Shown here one piece after another: positions 1-6,301 of a stretch of 15,180 nucleotides of DNA; within the stretch, counting starts at the first letter, position 1; each line of letters starts with the position of its first letter. Position numbers and translations under genes: made by a program. The stretch lies in NCBI GenBank assembly GCA_034420775.1, contig DAOUKZ010000222.1, positions 1-15,180 of the forward strand, given 5' to 3'. The notes beneath the pieces were generated by a model, which worked only from the letters and a program-made list of their open reading frames with translations, did not search any database and was not told where the DNA came from. The stretch comes from DAOUKH01 sp034420775. Lineage in GTDB: Bacteria > Chloroflexota > Dehalococcoidia > SHYB01.

Positions 1-412
1 GCGCCTCGGGGAGGCCGAAGGTCGACTTCTCGGTCGCCACGCGGATGTCGCACAGCAACGCCACCTCGAGGCCCGCCGCGATGCAGTGCCCGTCGATGGC
101 CGCGATGATCGGCTTGGGGCAGTCGGCCACGGTGGTGAAGAAGCTCGTCGCGGCCCGGGGCGGGGGTGCACTCTTGGAGGCGTCCCGTTGCGCGACCTCC
201 TTCAGGTCGGCGCCCGCCGAGAAGGCGCGCCCTCCCTCGCCGGTCAGCACGATACACAGCACGTCGGGGTCGGCCGTCGCCCGCTCGATGGCCTCGACCA
301 GACCGTTGCGGAGCGCGGTGTTGAAGGCGTTCATCGCCTGGGGGCGGTTCATCGTCAGCCACGCCGTGCTGCCGCGCTTCTCGTACTGCATCACCTCGTC
401 GGTGGAGGTCAT
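1..412 (-). CDS. Enoyl-CoA hydratase/isomerase family protein (crotonase), C-terminus beyond left edge
   Basis: The first 137 residues are visible, from the ATG at 412-410; the gene leaves the window at base 1. Crotonases hydrate or isomerise enoyl-CoA esters in the cytosol. The oxyanion-hole segment GGRAFSAGADL lies at about residues 60-70 and the second signature AAGLEVALLCDIRVA at about 112-126. Glu116 and Glu136 (in FGLPEA) match the two catalytic glutamates of classical enoyl-CoA hydratases, so hydratase activity is plausible, though the exact substrate is not visible. A clear Shine-Dalgarno AAGGAG (complement of 421-426) sits 8 bases before the ATG. The start is 16 bases after the SDR stop on the same strand, so the two genes are very likely one operon. 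Family assignment is firm; substrate is unknown. Confidence 0.93.
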   Translation of the reverse strand, partial: MTSTDEVMQYEKRGSTAWLTMNRPQAMNAFNTALRNGLVEAIERATADPDVLCIVLTGEGGRAFSAGADLKEVAQRDASKSAPPPRAATSFFTTVADCPKPIIAAIDGHCIAAGLEVALLCDIRVATEKSTFGLPEA

Positions 413-428
413 CGTCGATACTCCTTGG

Positions 429-1304
429 TCACACGCCGACGCCGTCGTAGTACCGGTAGCCGCCGGACACGATCCCAACGGGTTCGAGGTGCGGCTTGAG
501 GTGCTGCTCGAAGGCGTCCCGTATCTCCTCAGCGGTCCATCCGCCCTCACGGACGACGGGCCGGATCGAGCGCGGGTGCGAGTGAATGCTCAGCGTCTCC
601 CCGGCGAGCCCGACCACCTGGCCGTTGACGTAGGCCGCGTCGTCGCTGGCCAGGAAGACCGCGATAGGCGCGATATCGTCTGGCTTTGGCAGCGCGTCGA
701 GGTTGCCCGCCATCGCCGTGAACGTCCCCACGGTACGGCGCGTGCGGGCGTAGGGTGCGATCGCGTTGACCCGGATGTTGTGCTGTGCCAACTCCAGCGC
801 CCAGCTGTAGGTGAAGGCCGAGACGCCCCCCTTGGTCGCCGCATAGAAGGCCCGCCCCTGCACCCCGCCGGCAGCCCCCGATGAGACGTTAAGGATCACG
901 CCGCTCCCCTGCTCGATCATCCGGTCGACGGCGTGCCGGGCGCAGTTGAACGTGCCCTTCAGATTAATGCCGATGATGTGGTCGAAGTCCTCTTCGGTCG
1001 ACTCGAAGATCTGCCGCACATAGCCGACGCCGGCATTGTTCACCAGCGTGTCGATGCCGCCGTAGGCCTCGACGCAGGTATCGATGATGCGCTTCGCCCC
1101 CTGGTAGTCCGAGACGTCGTCGGTGTTGATGACGGCGGCCCCGCCCTCTGCGGCGATGTCGGCGACGGTCTGCTCGGCGGCGTCGGCTTCGACGTCGTTG
1201 ATCACGAGCTTCGCGCCCTCCCGCGCCATCGCCATGGCATAGGCCCGGCCCAAGCCCTGCCCCGAACCGGTGACGACGATCCGCTTCTCTTCAAGCACGC
1301 CCAT
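429..1304 (-). CDS. SDR family NAD(P)-dependent oxidoreductase
   Basis: This 291-residue protein is a classical short-chain dehydrogenase, reducing or oxidising a hydroxyl/keto group with NAD(P). The Rossmann motif TGSGQGLG is at residues 12-19, NNAG at 89-92, Asn114 in IGINLKG, Ser141/142, and the YxxxK pair Tyr154/Lys158. The usual PG after the active site is replaced by APYARTRRT. A C-terminal tail of about 50 residues, including REGGWTAEEI, extends beyond the minimal 250-residue fold. It recalls SDRs related to the (3R)-hydroxyacyl-CoA dehydrogenase domain of multifunctional beta-oxidation enzymes; that is inference. The ATG at 1304-1302 is preceded by AGGAGG six bases upstream. It is the first gene of a two-gene operon with the enoyl-CoA hydratase and is divergent from the selenoprotein operon, which suggests work on the same acyl-CoA pathway. 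Confidence 0.94.
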   Translation of the reverse strand: MGVLEEKRIVVTGSGQGLGRAYAMAMAREGAKLVINDVEADAAEQTVADIAAEGGAAVINTDDVSDYQGAKRIIDTCVEAYGGIDTLVNNAGVGYVRQIFESTEEDFDHIIGINLKGTFNCARHAVDRMIEQGSGVILNVSSGAAGGVQGRAFYAATKGGVSAFTYSWALELAQHNIRVNAIAPYARTRRTVGTFTAMAGNLDALPKPDDIAPIAVFLASDDAAYVNGQVVGLAGETLSIHSHPRSIRPVVREGGWTAEEIRDAFEQHLKPHLEPVGIVSGGYRYYDGVGV

Positions 1305-1317
1305 CCGTCCCCTCCTA

Positions 1318-1333
1318 GGCGCCGCGCGGCGCC
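1318..1333. promoter_or_regulatory. Perfect 16-bp palindrome in the SDR leader
   Basis: GGCGCCGCGCGGCGCC is a perfect inverted repeat with no spacer. It lies between the minus-strand -10 candidate and the SDR Shine-Dalgarno. It could be a dimeric repressor site near the transcription start, or an mRNA hairpin just before the ribosome-binding site. In a GC-rich genome a palindrome made only of G and C is weaker evidence than a mixed one. Confidence 0.35.
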
Positions 1334-1338
1334 CGGCG

Positions 1339-1368
1339 AGTGTAGGAAGCGGGGCCCATGCGGGTCAA
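1339..1368 (-). promoter_or_regulatory. Candidate sigma70-type promoter for the SDR/enoyl-CoA hydratase operon
   Basis: On the minus strand a -35-like TTGACC (complement of 1363-1368, 5 of 6 consensus matches) is separated by 18 bases from a -10-like TACACT (complement of 1339-1344, 4 of 6). Transcription would start about 25-30 bases before the SDR ATG. The site abuts the -35 region of the opposite promoter. Found by eye only. Confidence 0.45.
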
Positions 1369-1371
1369 GCG

Positions 1372-1400
1372 CTGGCGGAGCGGGGGCCTATCCGTATAAT
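1372..1400 (+). promoter_or_regulatory. Candidate promoter for the NifU-like/selenoprotein/CoA-transferase operon
   Basis: A perfect -10 hexamer TATAAT at 1395-1400 stands out in GC-rich sequence. With a 17-base spacer the -35 is CTGGCG at 1372-1377, only 3 of 6 consensus matches, so the promoter may need an activator. Transcription would begin near 1407, giving a leader of about 40 bases to the GTG at 1447. This argues against the upstream in-frame ATG at 1399, which overlaps the -10 box. Confidence 0.5.
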
Positions 1401-1446
1401 GGCGTCGGCCTCGGCACCCAGGGGTGCGGGGCTCCGGGAGGTCGGC

Positions 1447-1695
1447 GTGTCCAAGGGAGCGGAGCTGGTGGTCCGGCATTTCAGCCGGATGGTGGAGCCC
1501 GACGGCGGCGCCGTCGAGCTCGTCTCCGTCGAGGGCGCCACACTGACGGTGCGCTACCGTCCCGGCGTCAACGAGGAGTGCGCCGACTGCGTGCTGGAGC
1601 CCGACGACCTCCGCGAACTGATGAAGGAAGCCCTCGAGCGCCAGGACCCCGCCATCACCGAGGTGAAGCTGGAGGGGGCGCCGGGCAATGGCTAA
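1447..1695 (+). CDS. Small NifU C-terminal-domain-like protein with CxxC
   Basis: The 82-residue protein resembles the C-terminal domain of NifU (Nfu-type Fe-S scaffold/carrier): an N-terminal helix, then PDGGAVELVSVEG (residues 18-30), a beta strand TLTVRYRPG, a CxxC at Cys45-Ala-Asp-Cys48, a helix and a final strand ITEVKLE. In Nfu proteins the CxxC of two subunits binds one 4Fe-4S cluster. Here the flanking residues NEECADC differ from the usual small-residue CGGC type, so metal binding is inferred. I chose the GTG at 1447 because GGGAGG (1436-1441) sits five bases upstream; longer ORFs from 1270 or 1399 lack such support. The stop overlaps the selenoprotein start by 8 bases, implying translational coupling and a shared job. 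Another thiol-carrier role is possible. Confidence 0.75.
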   Translation: MSKGAELVVRHFSRMVEPDGGAVELVSVEGATLTVRYRPGVNEECADCVLEPDDLRELMKEALERQDPAITEVKLEGAPGNG

Positions 1696-3394
1696 GCTGA
1701 CCATCATCAACCCCGTGGCCGAGGCGCAAGCCAACACCGTCGCGGCGGAGCGGTTCAGCCCCGCCAAGCGACCGTCGACGCTGGACGGCAAGCGGGTGGC
1801 GCTCTACTGGAACGCGAAGGCCGGCGGCGAGGTCGCCCTGGCGCGCACCAGGGAGCAGCTGGAGCGCCTCTACCCCAAGGCCACCTTCGTCGACGTCTTC
1901 GGCGACCAAGGCACACACATGCGCCGCGCCTCCGCCGACCTGCTCGACGACACCGCGGGCCGTGTCGACGCCGCCGTCGGCACGACCGCCGACTGAGGCA
2001 GCTGCACCTCCTGGCTCATACGTGATATGGCCGAGCTGGAACGACGGGGCGTCCCCACCGTGGCGTGGACGGCGAAGCGTTTCGTCGAGGACGCCTACTG
2101 GAGCGCCAACGTCTTCGGCCTGCCCGAGCTCCGGATCGCCGAGGCGCCGCACCCCTTCACCAATGAAGACGCCGGCCTGATACGGACGATGGTCGATGGC
2201 GCGATGCCGGCGGTCGTCGAGGCGCTCACCAAGGACCCCGAGCCCATCGCCGCCGCGCCCTCCTTCGAGCACATCACCGAGTTCACCGGCCGCGAGATGA
2301 CCTACGAGGCCGACGACCTGCTCGGCGCGTGGGATGCGATGAACGCCGCCTTCATTGACGCCGGCTGGAGCGACGGGATGCCGCTGGTCGCCCCGACGCC
2401 GGAGAAGGTCGCCGCGTTCGTGGCCGCATCGGGCCGCTCTGCCGACGAGGTCGTCGGCATCTTCGAGCCGGGCTTCGGCATCGGCACGGTCGAGAAGATC
2501 GCCGCCAACGCGGTGATGGCGGGCTGCAAGCCCGACGCCATGCCCGTCGTGCTCGCCATGGCCGAGTGCATCCTCGACCCCGCCATCGGCCTCCGCACCT
2601 TCGCCATGTCCACCGGCCCCCAGGCCCCCATCGTCATGGTCAGTGGCCCCGTCGCCGATCGCATCGGCATGAACAGCGGCGTCTGCGCCCTGGGGCCGGG
2701 ATCGGTCTCCAGCGTGAACGTCGCCATCGGACGCAGCCTGCGCCTCATCATGATGAACGTCGGCCTCTCCTACCCCGGCGTCAGCGACATGGACACCATC
2801 GGCAGCGCCATGAAGTTCAGCGCCTGCGTCGCCGAAAACGAGGCAGCCAACCCCTGGCGCCCCTACCGGGTCGAGAAGGGCTACGGCGAGGGGCAGTCCA
2901 CCGTGACCGTCAACGCGCCCTACGGCGTCTGCGAGCTCTTCGACTTCCAGAACCACGACCCCGACCTCCTCGTCGAGACGTTCTGCACCGCCATCAACAA
3001 CGCCGCGCAGGTCTGCAGCGGCTACTGGCTCATCAGCAGCCCCGACAAGGGTGGCCCCGGCCCCTTCCACGGCGACTCGCACAACCTCATCCTCCTCTGC
3101 CCCGACCACGCCAAGGCCTTCAACGACGCGGGCTGGTCGCGCAACGACGTCAAACAGGCGCTGTTCGACGGCTCTCGGATGAGCTTCCACAAGCTCATGC
3201 TCAACAAGCCGAAGCAGGGCTTCGCCGTGGCGCACCCCCACCTCCAGTGGCTGTGGGACACGCCCGATACCGAGGTCTCCCTCTTCCGCAGCCCCGACGC
3301 CTTCGACATCTTCGTCGTGGGCGCCGACGCCGGGCGCAGCCTCTATCACTACGGCGGCACCCTCTCAATCACCCGCCCCGTCCGGGAAGTCTAG
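1688..3394 (+). CDS. UGSC family selenoprotein, Sec103 encoded by in-frame UGA, fused to a large C-terminal domain
   Basis: Read through the TGA at 1994-1996, this is one 568-residue protein. Around the TGA the codons give A-D-U-G-S-C-T-S-W, the signature of the UGSC (seleno)protein family, whose biochemical role is unknown to me. Both flanking ORFs are in the same frame with no other stop. The N-terminal domain (about 1-190) looks like an alpha/beta redox domain with U103xxC106, analogous in spacing to CxxC, followed by MAELERRGVPTVAW. After a linker, about residues 210-568 hold a second conserved-looking region: WSDGMPLVAPT (227-237), VEKIAANAVMAGCKP (about 268-282, Cys280) and GMNSG (about 327). 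I recall this second type as a separate protein family, so this appears to be a fusion. No signal peptide or TM segment is evident, so it is probably cytosolic. The ATG overlaps the NifU-like gene, with GGAGGGGG at 1671-1678 as ribosome-binding site. Gene callers would split it at Met114 (2027). Confidence 0.88.
1994..1996 (+). other. UGA selenocysteine codon (Sec103)
   Basis: The in-frame TGA is the only stop between 1688 and 3392. It lies in GCC-GAC-TGA-GGC-AGC-TGC-ACC, giving A-D-U-G-S-C-T. The residue three positions later is Cys106, so a selenenylsulfide could form. The 30 bases between the TGA and the next ATG (2027) code for GSCTSWLIRD, which fits family sequence and would be an odd coincidence in a non-coding gap. 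Confidence 0.87.
1999..2038 (+). promoter_or_regulatory. Bacterial SECIS-like RNA hairpin within the coding sequence
   Basis: The apical hairpin GGCUCAUACGUGAUAUGGCC (2013-2032) pairs GGC with GCC and CAUA with UAUG, bulges one U at 2016, and closes on a five-base loop CGUGA (2021-2025) with GU at 2022-2023. A lower helix pairs CAGCU (1999-2003) with AGCUG (2034-2038). The loop begins 24 bases after the UGA, inside the range I recall for bacterial SECIS elements, and a G is in the first two loop positions. Three pairs, a bulged U, four pairs and a loop with GU is the same plan as the E. coli fdhF element bound by SelB. Folded by eye; alternative pairings such as UGAG/CUCA exist. Confidence 0.7.
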
Positions 3395-3406
3395 GGCCGG
3401 CTCGCG

Positions 3407-4618
3407 GTGCAACCAATCGCGGGTCTCAACGTCCTCGACCTCACCTGGCATACCGCCGGGCCTTATTGCACCAAGATGCTCGCCGACTACGGCGCCGACG
3501 TGCTCAAGGTCGAGCGCCCCGGCACCGGCGATCCCGCCCGCGCCTACGGCCCCTTCCCCGGCGACATCCCCCACCGGGAGAAGTCGGGGCTATTCCTCCA
3601 CCTCAACACCAACAAAAGGTCGATCACGCTCGACTTCACCACCGACACCGGCCGGGCCATCCTCTACGACCTAGTCCGCGACGCCGACGTGGTCGTGGAG
3701 AACTTCTCTCCTTCGGTGAAGGAGCGCCACGGCTTCACCTACGACGACCTCGCCCCCGTCAATCCCGGCATCGTGCTCTGCTCGATCAGCAACTTCGGCC
3801 AGACCGGCCCCTACCGCGATTGGAAGGCCGTCGACATGACGATGTACGCCTTCTCGGGCCAGATGAACGGCAGTGGCCAGCTTGATAGTCCTCCGCTCAA
3901 GAGCGCCGACCTGCTGATGCAGGGACAGGCCGGCTCCGGGGCCTCGGCGGCGATCGTCGCGGCGGCGATGCACCAGCGCCGCACCGGGGAGGGTCAGGCC
4001 ATCGACCTCGCCATCGCCGAGATCTCCGTCGGCAGCGCCGACCGCCGCATGACGGCGCTCATCGGCTACCAGTACACCGGCGACATGGCCGTCCGCGACG
4101 TCATGCTCCCCGCCGCCCTTCCCGTCGGCTTCTATCCCTGCGCCGACGGCTACGTCTGCATGACGGTGGCCCCGCCGGCCCGCTGGACGCGTTACGTCGA
4201 CCTGCTCGGCAAGCCGGAGCTGAAGGACGATCCCCGCTTCCAGGACCCGATGGTCTTCTCTAGGCCCGAAATCAAGGACGAGCTAGACCTCCACCTTTTC
4301 ACCTGGCTCGCCGAGAACGGCAAGCAGGAGGCGATGGAGCAGGCACAGGAGCACCGCATCGCGGGCTCGGCGATCAACTCGACGGTAGACGCGCTCAACG
4401 ACCGGCACCTGGAGGCGCGGGGCTACTTCGTTGACGCCGACCACCCCAAGGCCGGCCGCCTCCCCTACCCCGGCGCCTCGCTCTTCATCGACGGCGACGG
4501 CTTCGAGTTGAAGCGCACCGCGCCCCTGCTCGGCGAGCACAACGAGGAGATCTACTCGGGACGGCTCGGCATGACCAAGCTCGAAATCGGGCAGCTCCGC
4601 TCGGCGGGGGTCGTATGA
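3407..4618 (+). CDS. CoA transferase, CaiB/BaiF family III, possibly non-catalytic subunit
   Basis: The 403-residue protein has the family III N-terminus (GLNVLDLTWHTAGPYCTKMLADYGADVLKVE, residues 6-36), SISNFGQTGPY (126-136), TGEGQ before the signature strand, and the C-terminal PLLGEHNEEIY. Family III enzymes move CoA between carboxylic acids through an aspartyl-CoA intermediate, in interlocked dimers. Aligning back from TGEGQ by hand, the position of formyl-CoA transferase Asp169 is Gln172 here; Asp168 lies four residues earlier. So it may be a structural partner or use another residue. An in-frame TAG at 3392-3394 forces the start downstream, leaving GTG at 3407, 12 bases after the selenoprotein, with a weak AGGG. 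Its end overlaps the next CoA-transferase by four bases (ATGA), typical of co-translated subunits. Substrate unknown. Confidence 0.93.
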   Translation: MQPIAGLNVLDLTWHTAGPYCTKMLADYGADVLKVERPGTGDPARAYGPFPGDIPHREKSGLFLHLNTNKRSITLDFTTDTGRAILYDLVRDADVVVENFSPSVKERHGFTYDDLAPVNPGIVLCSISNFGQTGPYRDWKAVDMTMYAFSGQMNGSGQLDSPPLKSADLLMQGQAGSGASAAIVAAAMHQRRTGEGQAIDLAIAEISVGSADRRMTALIGYQYTGDMAVRDVMLPAALPVGFYPCADGYVCMTVAPPARWTRYVDLLGKPELKDDPRFQDPMVFSRPEIKDELDLHLFTWLAENGKQEAMEQAQEHRIAGSAINSTVDALNDRHLEARGYFVDADHPKAGRLPYPGASLFIDGDGFELKRTAPLLGEHNEEIYSGRLGMTKLEIGQLRSAGVV

Positions 4619-5925
4619 GCACCGCCGGCCTCCCGCTCTCGCACATCCGCGTCCTCGACCTGACGCTCATCTGGGCCGGGCCCTACGCCGTCACCCACCT
4701 CGGCGACCTCGGCGCGGAGATCATCCGCGTCGAATCGCTCCAGCACCACATCACCAACACCCGGGGCTTCGTCCCCTGGCCCAAGACCAAGGAAGAGGTC
4801 CTCAACCTCGGCTATCTCGGCGGCATGTACGCGGGCCACGAACCCGGCAAGCGGCCGTGGAATAAGCACGGGATGTTCAACGGCCTGGGCCGCAACAAGA
4901 AGTCGATGACGGTGGACATGACGCGGCCCGAGGGCGTCGAGATCGTCCACGACCTCGTGCGGGTCTGCGACGTGCTGATCGAGAACAACACCGTGGGCCT
5001 CCTCCGGCGCTTCGGGCTCGACTGGGAGACAGTCCACCGCATCAACCCCGCGATGGTCTACGTCACCATGCCGATCCACGGGCTGAGCGGCCCCTACAGC
5101 GACTACATGGGCTTCGGCCCCAACGGCGAGGCTATCTCCGGCGCGCTCTCGCTTCGCGGCTACGACGACAGCGACGTCACCACCAGCGGCAACAGCAACC
5201 ACATGGACACCACCAGCGGCATGGCCGCGGTCTACGCGACGCTCATGGCGCTCTATGAGCGCGACGGGACGGGCGTGGGCCGCTTCGTCGAGGTTTCCCA
5301 GGTCGAGCATCTCATGACCATGATCGGGGCGCCGCTCATGGACGCCGCCATGAACGGGCGCGCCCAGACGCCCCTGGGCAACCGGGACCCGGTCCGCGCA
5401 CCGCAGAACGCATATCCTTGCACCGGGGAGGACCGTTGGGTGGCGCTCAGCGTCGGCTCCGACAAGGAGTGGGACGGCCTTTGCCGCGCCATCGGCCGCC
5501 CCGACCTCGTCGAGGACCCACGATTCGAGGACGCCGCGTCGCGCCAGGCCAACCACGACGCGCTCGACGAGATCATCGGCGCGTGGACCTCGCAGCGCGA
5601 GTCGCGCGCCGCGATGGGCGACCTCCAGGCTCACGGCGTCCCCGCCTCGATGGTCGCCAACGAGGCAGACCTCTACGAGGACCCCCACCTCGCCGACCGC
5701 GGCTTCTTCCACGAAAAGACACAGGAGGACTGCGGCACGCATCGCTACCCCGGCCACACCTTCAAGCTCTCCAAGACGCCGCTGCGCTTCGACACGCCGC
5801 CACCCCTCCTCGGCGAGCACAACCCCTACGTCTACGGCGAGCTCCTCGGCGTCTCCTCCTCCGAGTACCGCCGCCTCGAAGCCGAAAAGCACATCGGCAT
5901 GGACTACGTGCCGGAGGTGCGGTAG
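4615..5925 (+). CDS. CoA transferase, CaiB/BaiF family III, with canonical catalytic Asp
   Basis: The 436-residue protein shows the family III start SHIRVLDLTLIWAGPYAVTHLGDLGAEIIRVE (residues 9-40), IHGLSGPYSDY (about 154-163) and the end PPLLGEHNPYVY. NHMDTTSGMAAVYATLMAL places Asp198 exactly where formyl-CoA transferase has its acyl-accepting Asp, counting back from TGVGR (GR replaces the usual GQ). An insertion near residues 45-85 (from QHHITNTRGF through NLGYLGGMYAGHEPGK) is longer than in many members and could shape the acid pocket. Start ATG at 4615 overlaps the preceding stop as ATGA, so the two CoA-transferases are probably translated together and may form one heteromeric enzyme. It is the last gene of the selenoprotein operon; 376 bases without a convincing gene follow. 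Confidence 0.94.
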   Translation: MSTAGLPLSHIRVLDLTLIWAGPYAVTHLGDLGAEIIRVESLQHHITNTRGFVPWPKTKEEVLNLGYLGGMYAGHEPGKRPWNKHGMFNGLGRNKKSMTVDMTRPEGVEIVHDLVRVCDVLIENNTVGLLRRFGLDWETVHRINPAMVYVTMPIHGLSGPYSDYMGFGPNGEAISGALSLRGYDDSDVTTSGNSNHMDTTSGMAAVYATLMALYERDGTGVGRFVEVSQVEHLMTMIGAPLMDAAMNGRAQTPLGNRDPVRAPQNAYPCTGEDRWVALSVGSDKEWDGLCRAIGRPDLVEDPRFEDAASRQANHDALDEIIGAWTSQRESRAAMGDLQAHGVPASMVANEADLYEDPHLADRGFFHEKTQEDCGTHRYPGHTFKLSKTPLRFDTPPPLLGEHNPYVYGELLGVSSSEYRRLEAEKHIGMDYVPEVR

Positions 5926-5962
5926 GCAAGCTCATGCCATCGTGGGGCGGGGAGGTTTTACC

Positions 5963-5983
5963 TCTTCTCCCCACGGGAGAAGA
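5963..5983. repeat. 9-bp inverted repeat (REP-like hairpin)
   Basis: TCTTCTCCC pairs perfectly with GGGAGAAGA across a CAC loop, 38 bases after the CoA-transferase stop. The 3' side continues into TTGAGATGAGGGG rather than a T-run. The CTTCTCCC/GGGAGAAG plus GATTGAGATGAGGGG arrangement resembles a dispersed intergenic repeat I associate with uncultured Chloroflexota genomes. That association is from memory and untested. It may still help end or stabilise the operon transcript. Confidence 0.5.
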
Positions 5984-6046
5984 TTGAGATGAGGGGCCCC
6001 GCGCCAACCGGCACCACACGACGAGATCCGCCTCCCCCTCCCGTAG

Positions 6047-6066
6047 GGGCGATTCGCGAATCGCCC
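6047..6066. repeat. 20-bp perfect palindrome (REP-like)
   Basis: GGGCGATTCGCGAATCGCCC is a perfect palindrome with no spacer, preceded by CCGTAG and followed by GTCG. A 20-base perfect palindrome containing A and T is unlikely to be chance. Its place between convergent genes fits a repetitive extragenic palindrome rather than an operator for a nearby promoter. Only one copy is in the window. Confidence 0.55.
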
Positions 6067-6223
6067 GTCGCTACCCTCCGAACAGCCTCATCGGACGAGA
6101 CGCAAGGCTTTTCAAAAGGTCTCCAGAGTGGAGATGCTAGGACGCGTGAGGGTGTTCGCGAAAAATACAAGCAGTTGGCGAAGGAACCGGTAGTTTCCGA
6201 CTCGCTGCCGGAAATCCTACTTT

Positions 6224-6242
6224 CGGGTCGCACAGCGACCCG
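6224..6242. repeat. 8-bp inverted repeat near the end of the HEPN-like gene
   Basis: CGGGTCGC pairs with GCGACCCG around an ACA loop, 60 bases beyond the minus-strand stop at 6302. No T-run follows on the minus strand (the next bases are AAAGTAGG), so a terminator role for the HEPN-like gene is possible but unproven. Confidence 0.4.
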
Positions 6243-6301
6243 ACACTCGCAGTGCGCCGGTTCGACCGGGGAAGTGGACACGCCGGGCTGGGCTATGCCG
6301 T

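Larger units (their letters stand above)
5926..6301. other. Convergent intergenic region with several hairpins, no gene seen
   Basis: Between the end of the CoA-transferase operon and the convergent minus-strand gene there are 376 bases. Open frames here show no recognisable protein, ribosome-binding site or codon pattern. The region carries overlapping inverted repeats: 5952-5964 (GAGGT/ACCTC), 5963-5983, 6047-6066, 6224-6242 and 6257-6269 (CCGGT/ACCGG). None is followed by a convincing T-run in either direction, so classical intrinsic terminators are not demonstrated. The repeats look more like REP-type or RNA-structural elements. Confidence 0.6.

Noticed and set aside
45..884. Plus-strand ORF at the left end
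   Set aside because: It covers the antisense of the enoyl-CoA hydratase and SDR genes, whose motifs are clear on the minus strand.
1994..1996. The TGA as a nonsense mutation making a pseudogene
   Set aside because: The codon falls exactly at the U of the UGSC motif, coding quality is intact on both sides, and a SECIS-like hairpin follows.
1655..3349. Long minus-strand ORF opposite the selenoprotein
   Set aside because: Its translation is a Gly/Val/Asp/Ala/Arg-rich low-complexity product with no family resemblance, as expected for antisense of a high-GC coding sequence. The plus strand has clear domains.
2027..3394. A separate 455-residue gene starting at ATG 2027
   Set aside because: There is no Shine-Dalgarno before 2027, the frame continues upstream to 1688 across one UGA, and the start would discard the UGSC motif. 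Read-through as a selenoprotein explains both pieces.
4552..5892. Minus-strand ORF of 446 codons opposite the second CoA-transferase
   Set aside because: Shadow of the CoA-transferase caused by G/C in third codon positions; no motif, no ribosome-binding site.
6224..6242. Intrinsic terminator
   Set aside because: The stem is good but no T-run follows in either direction, so it is listed only as an inverted repeat.
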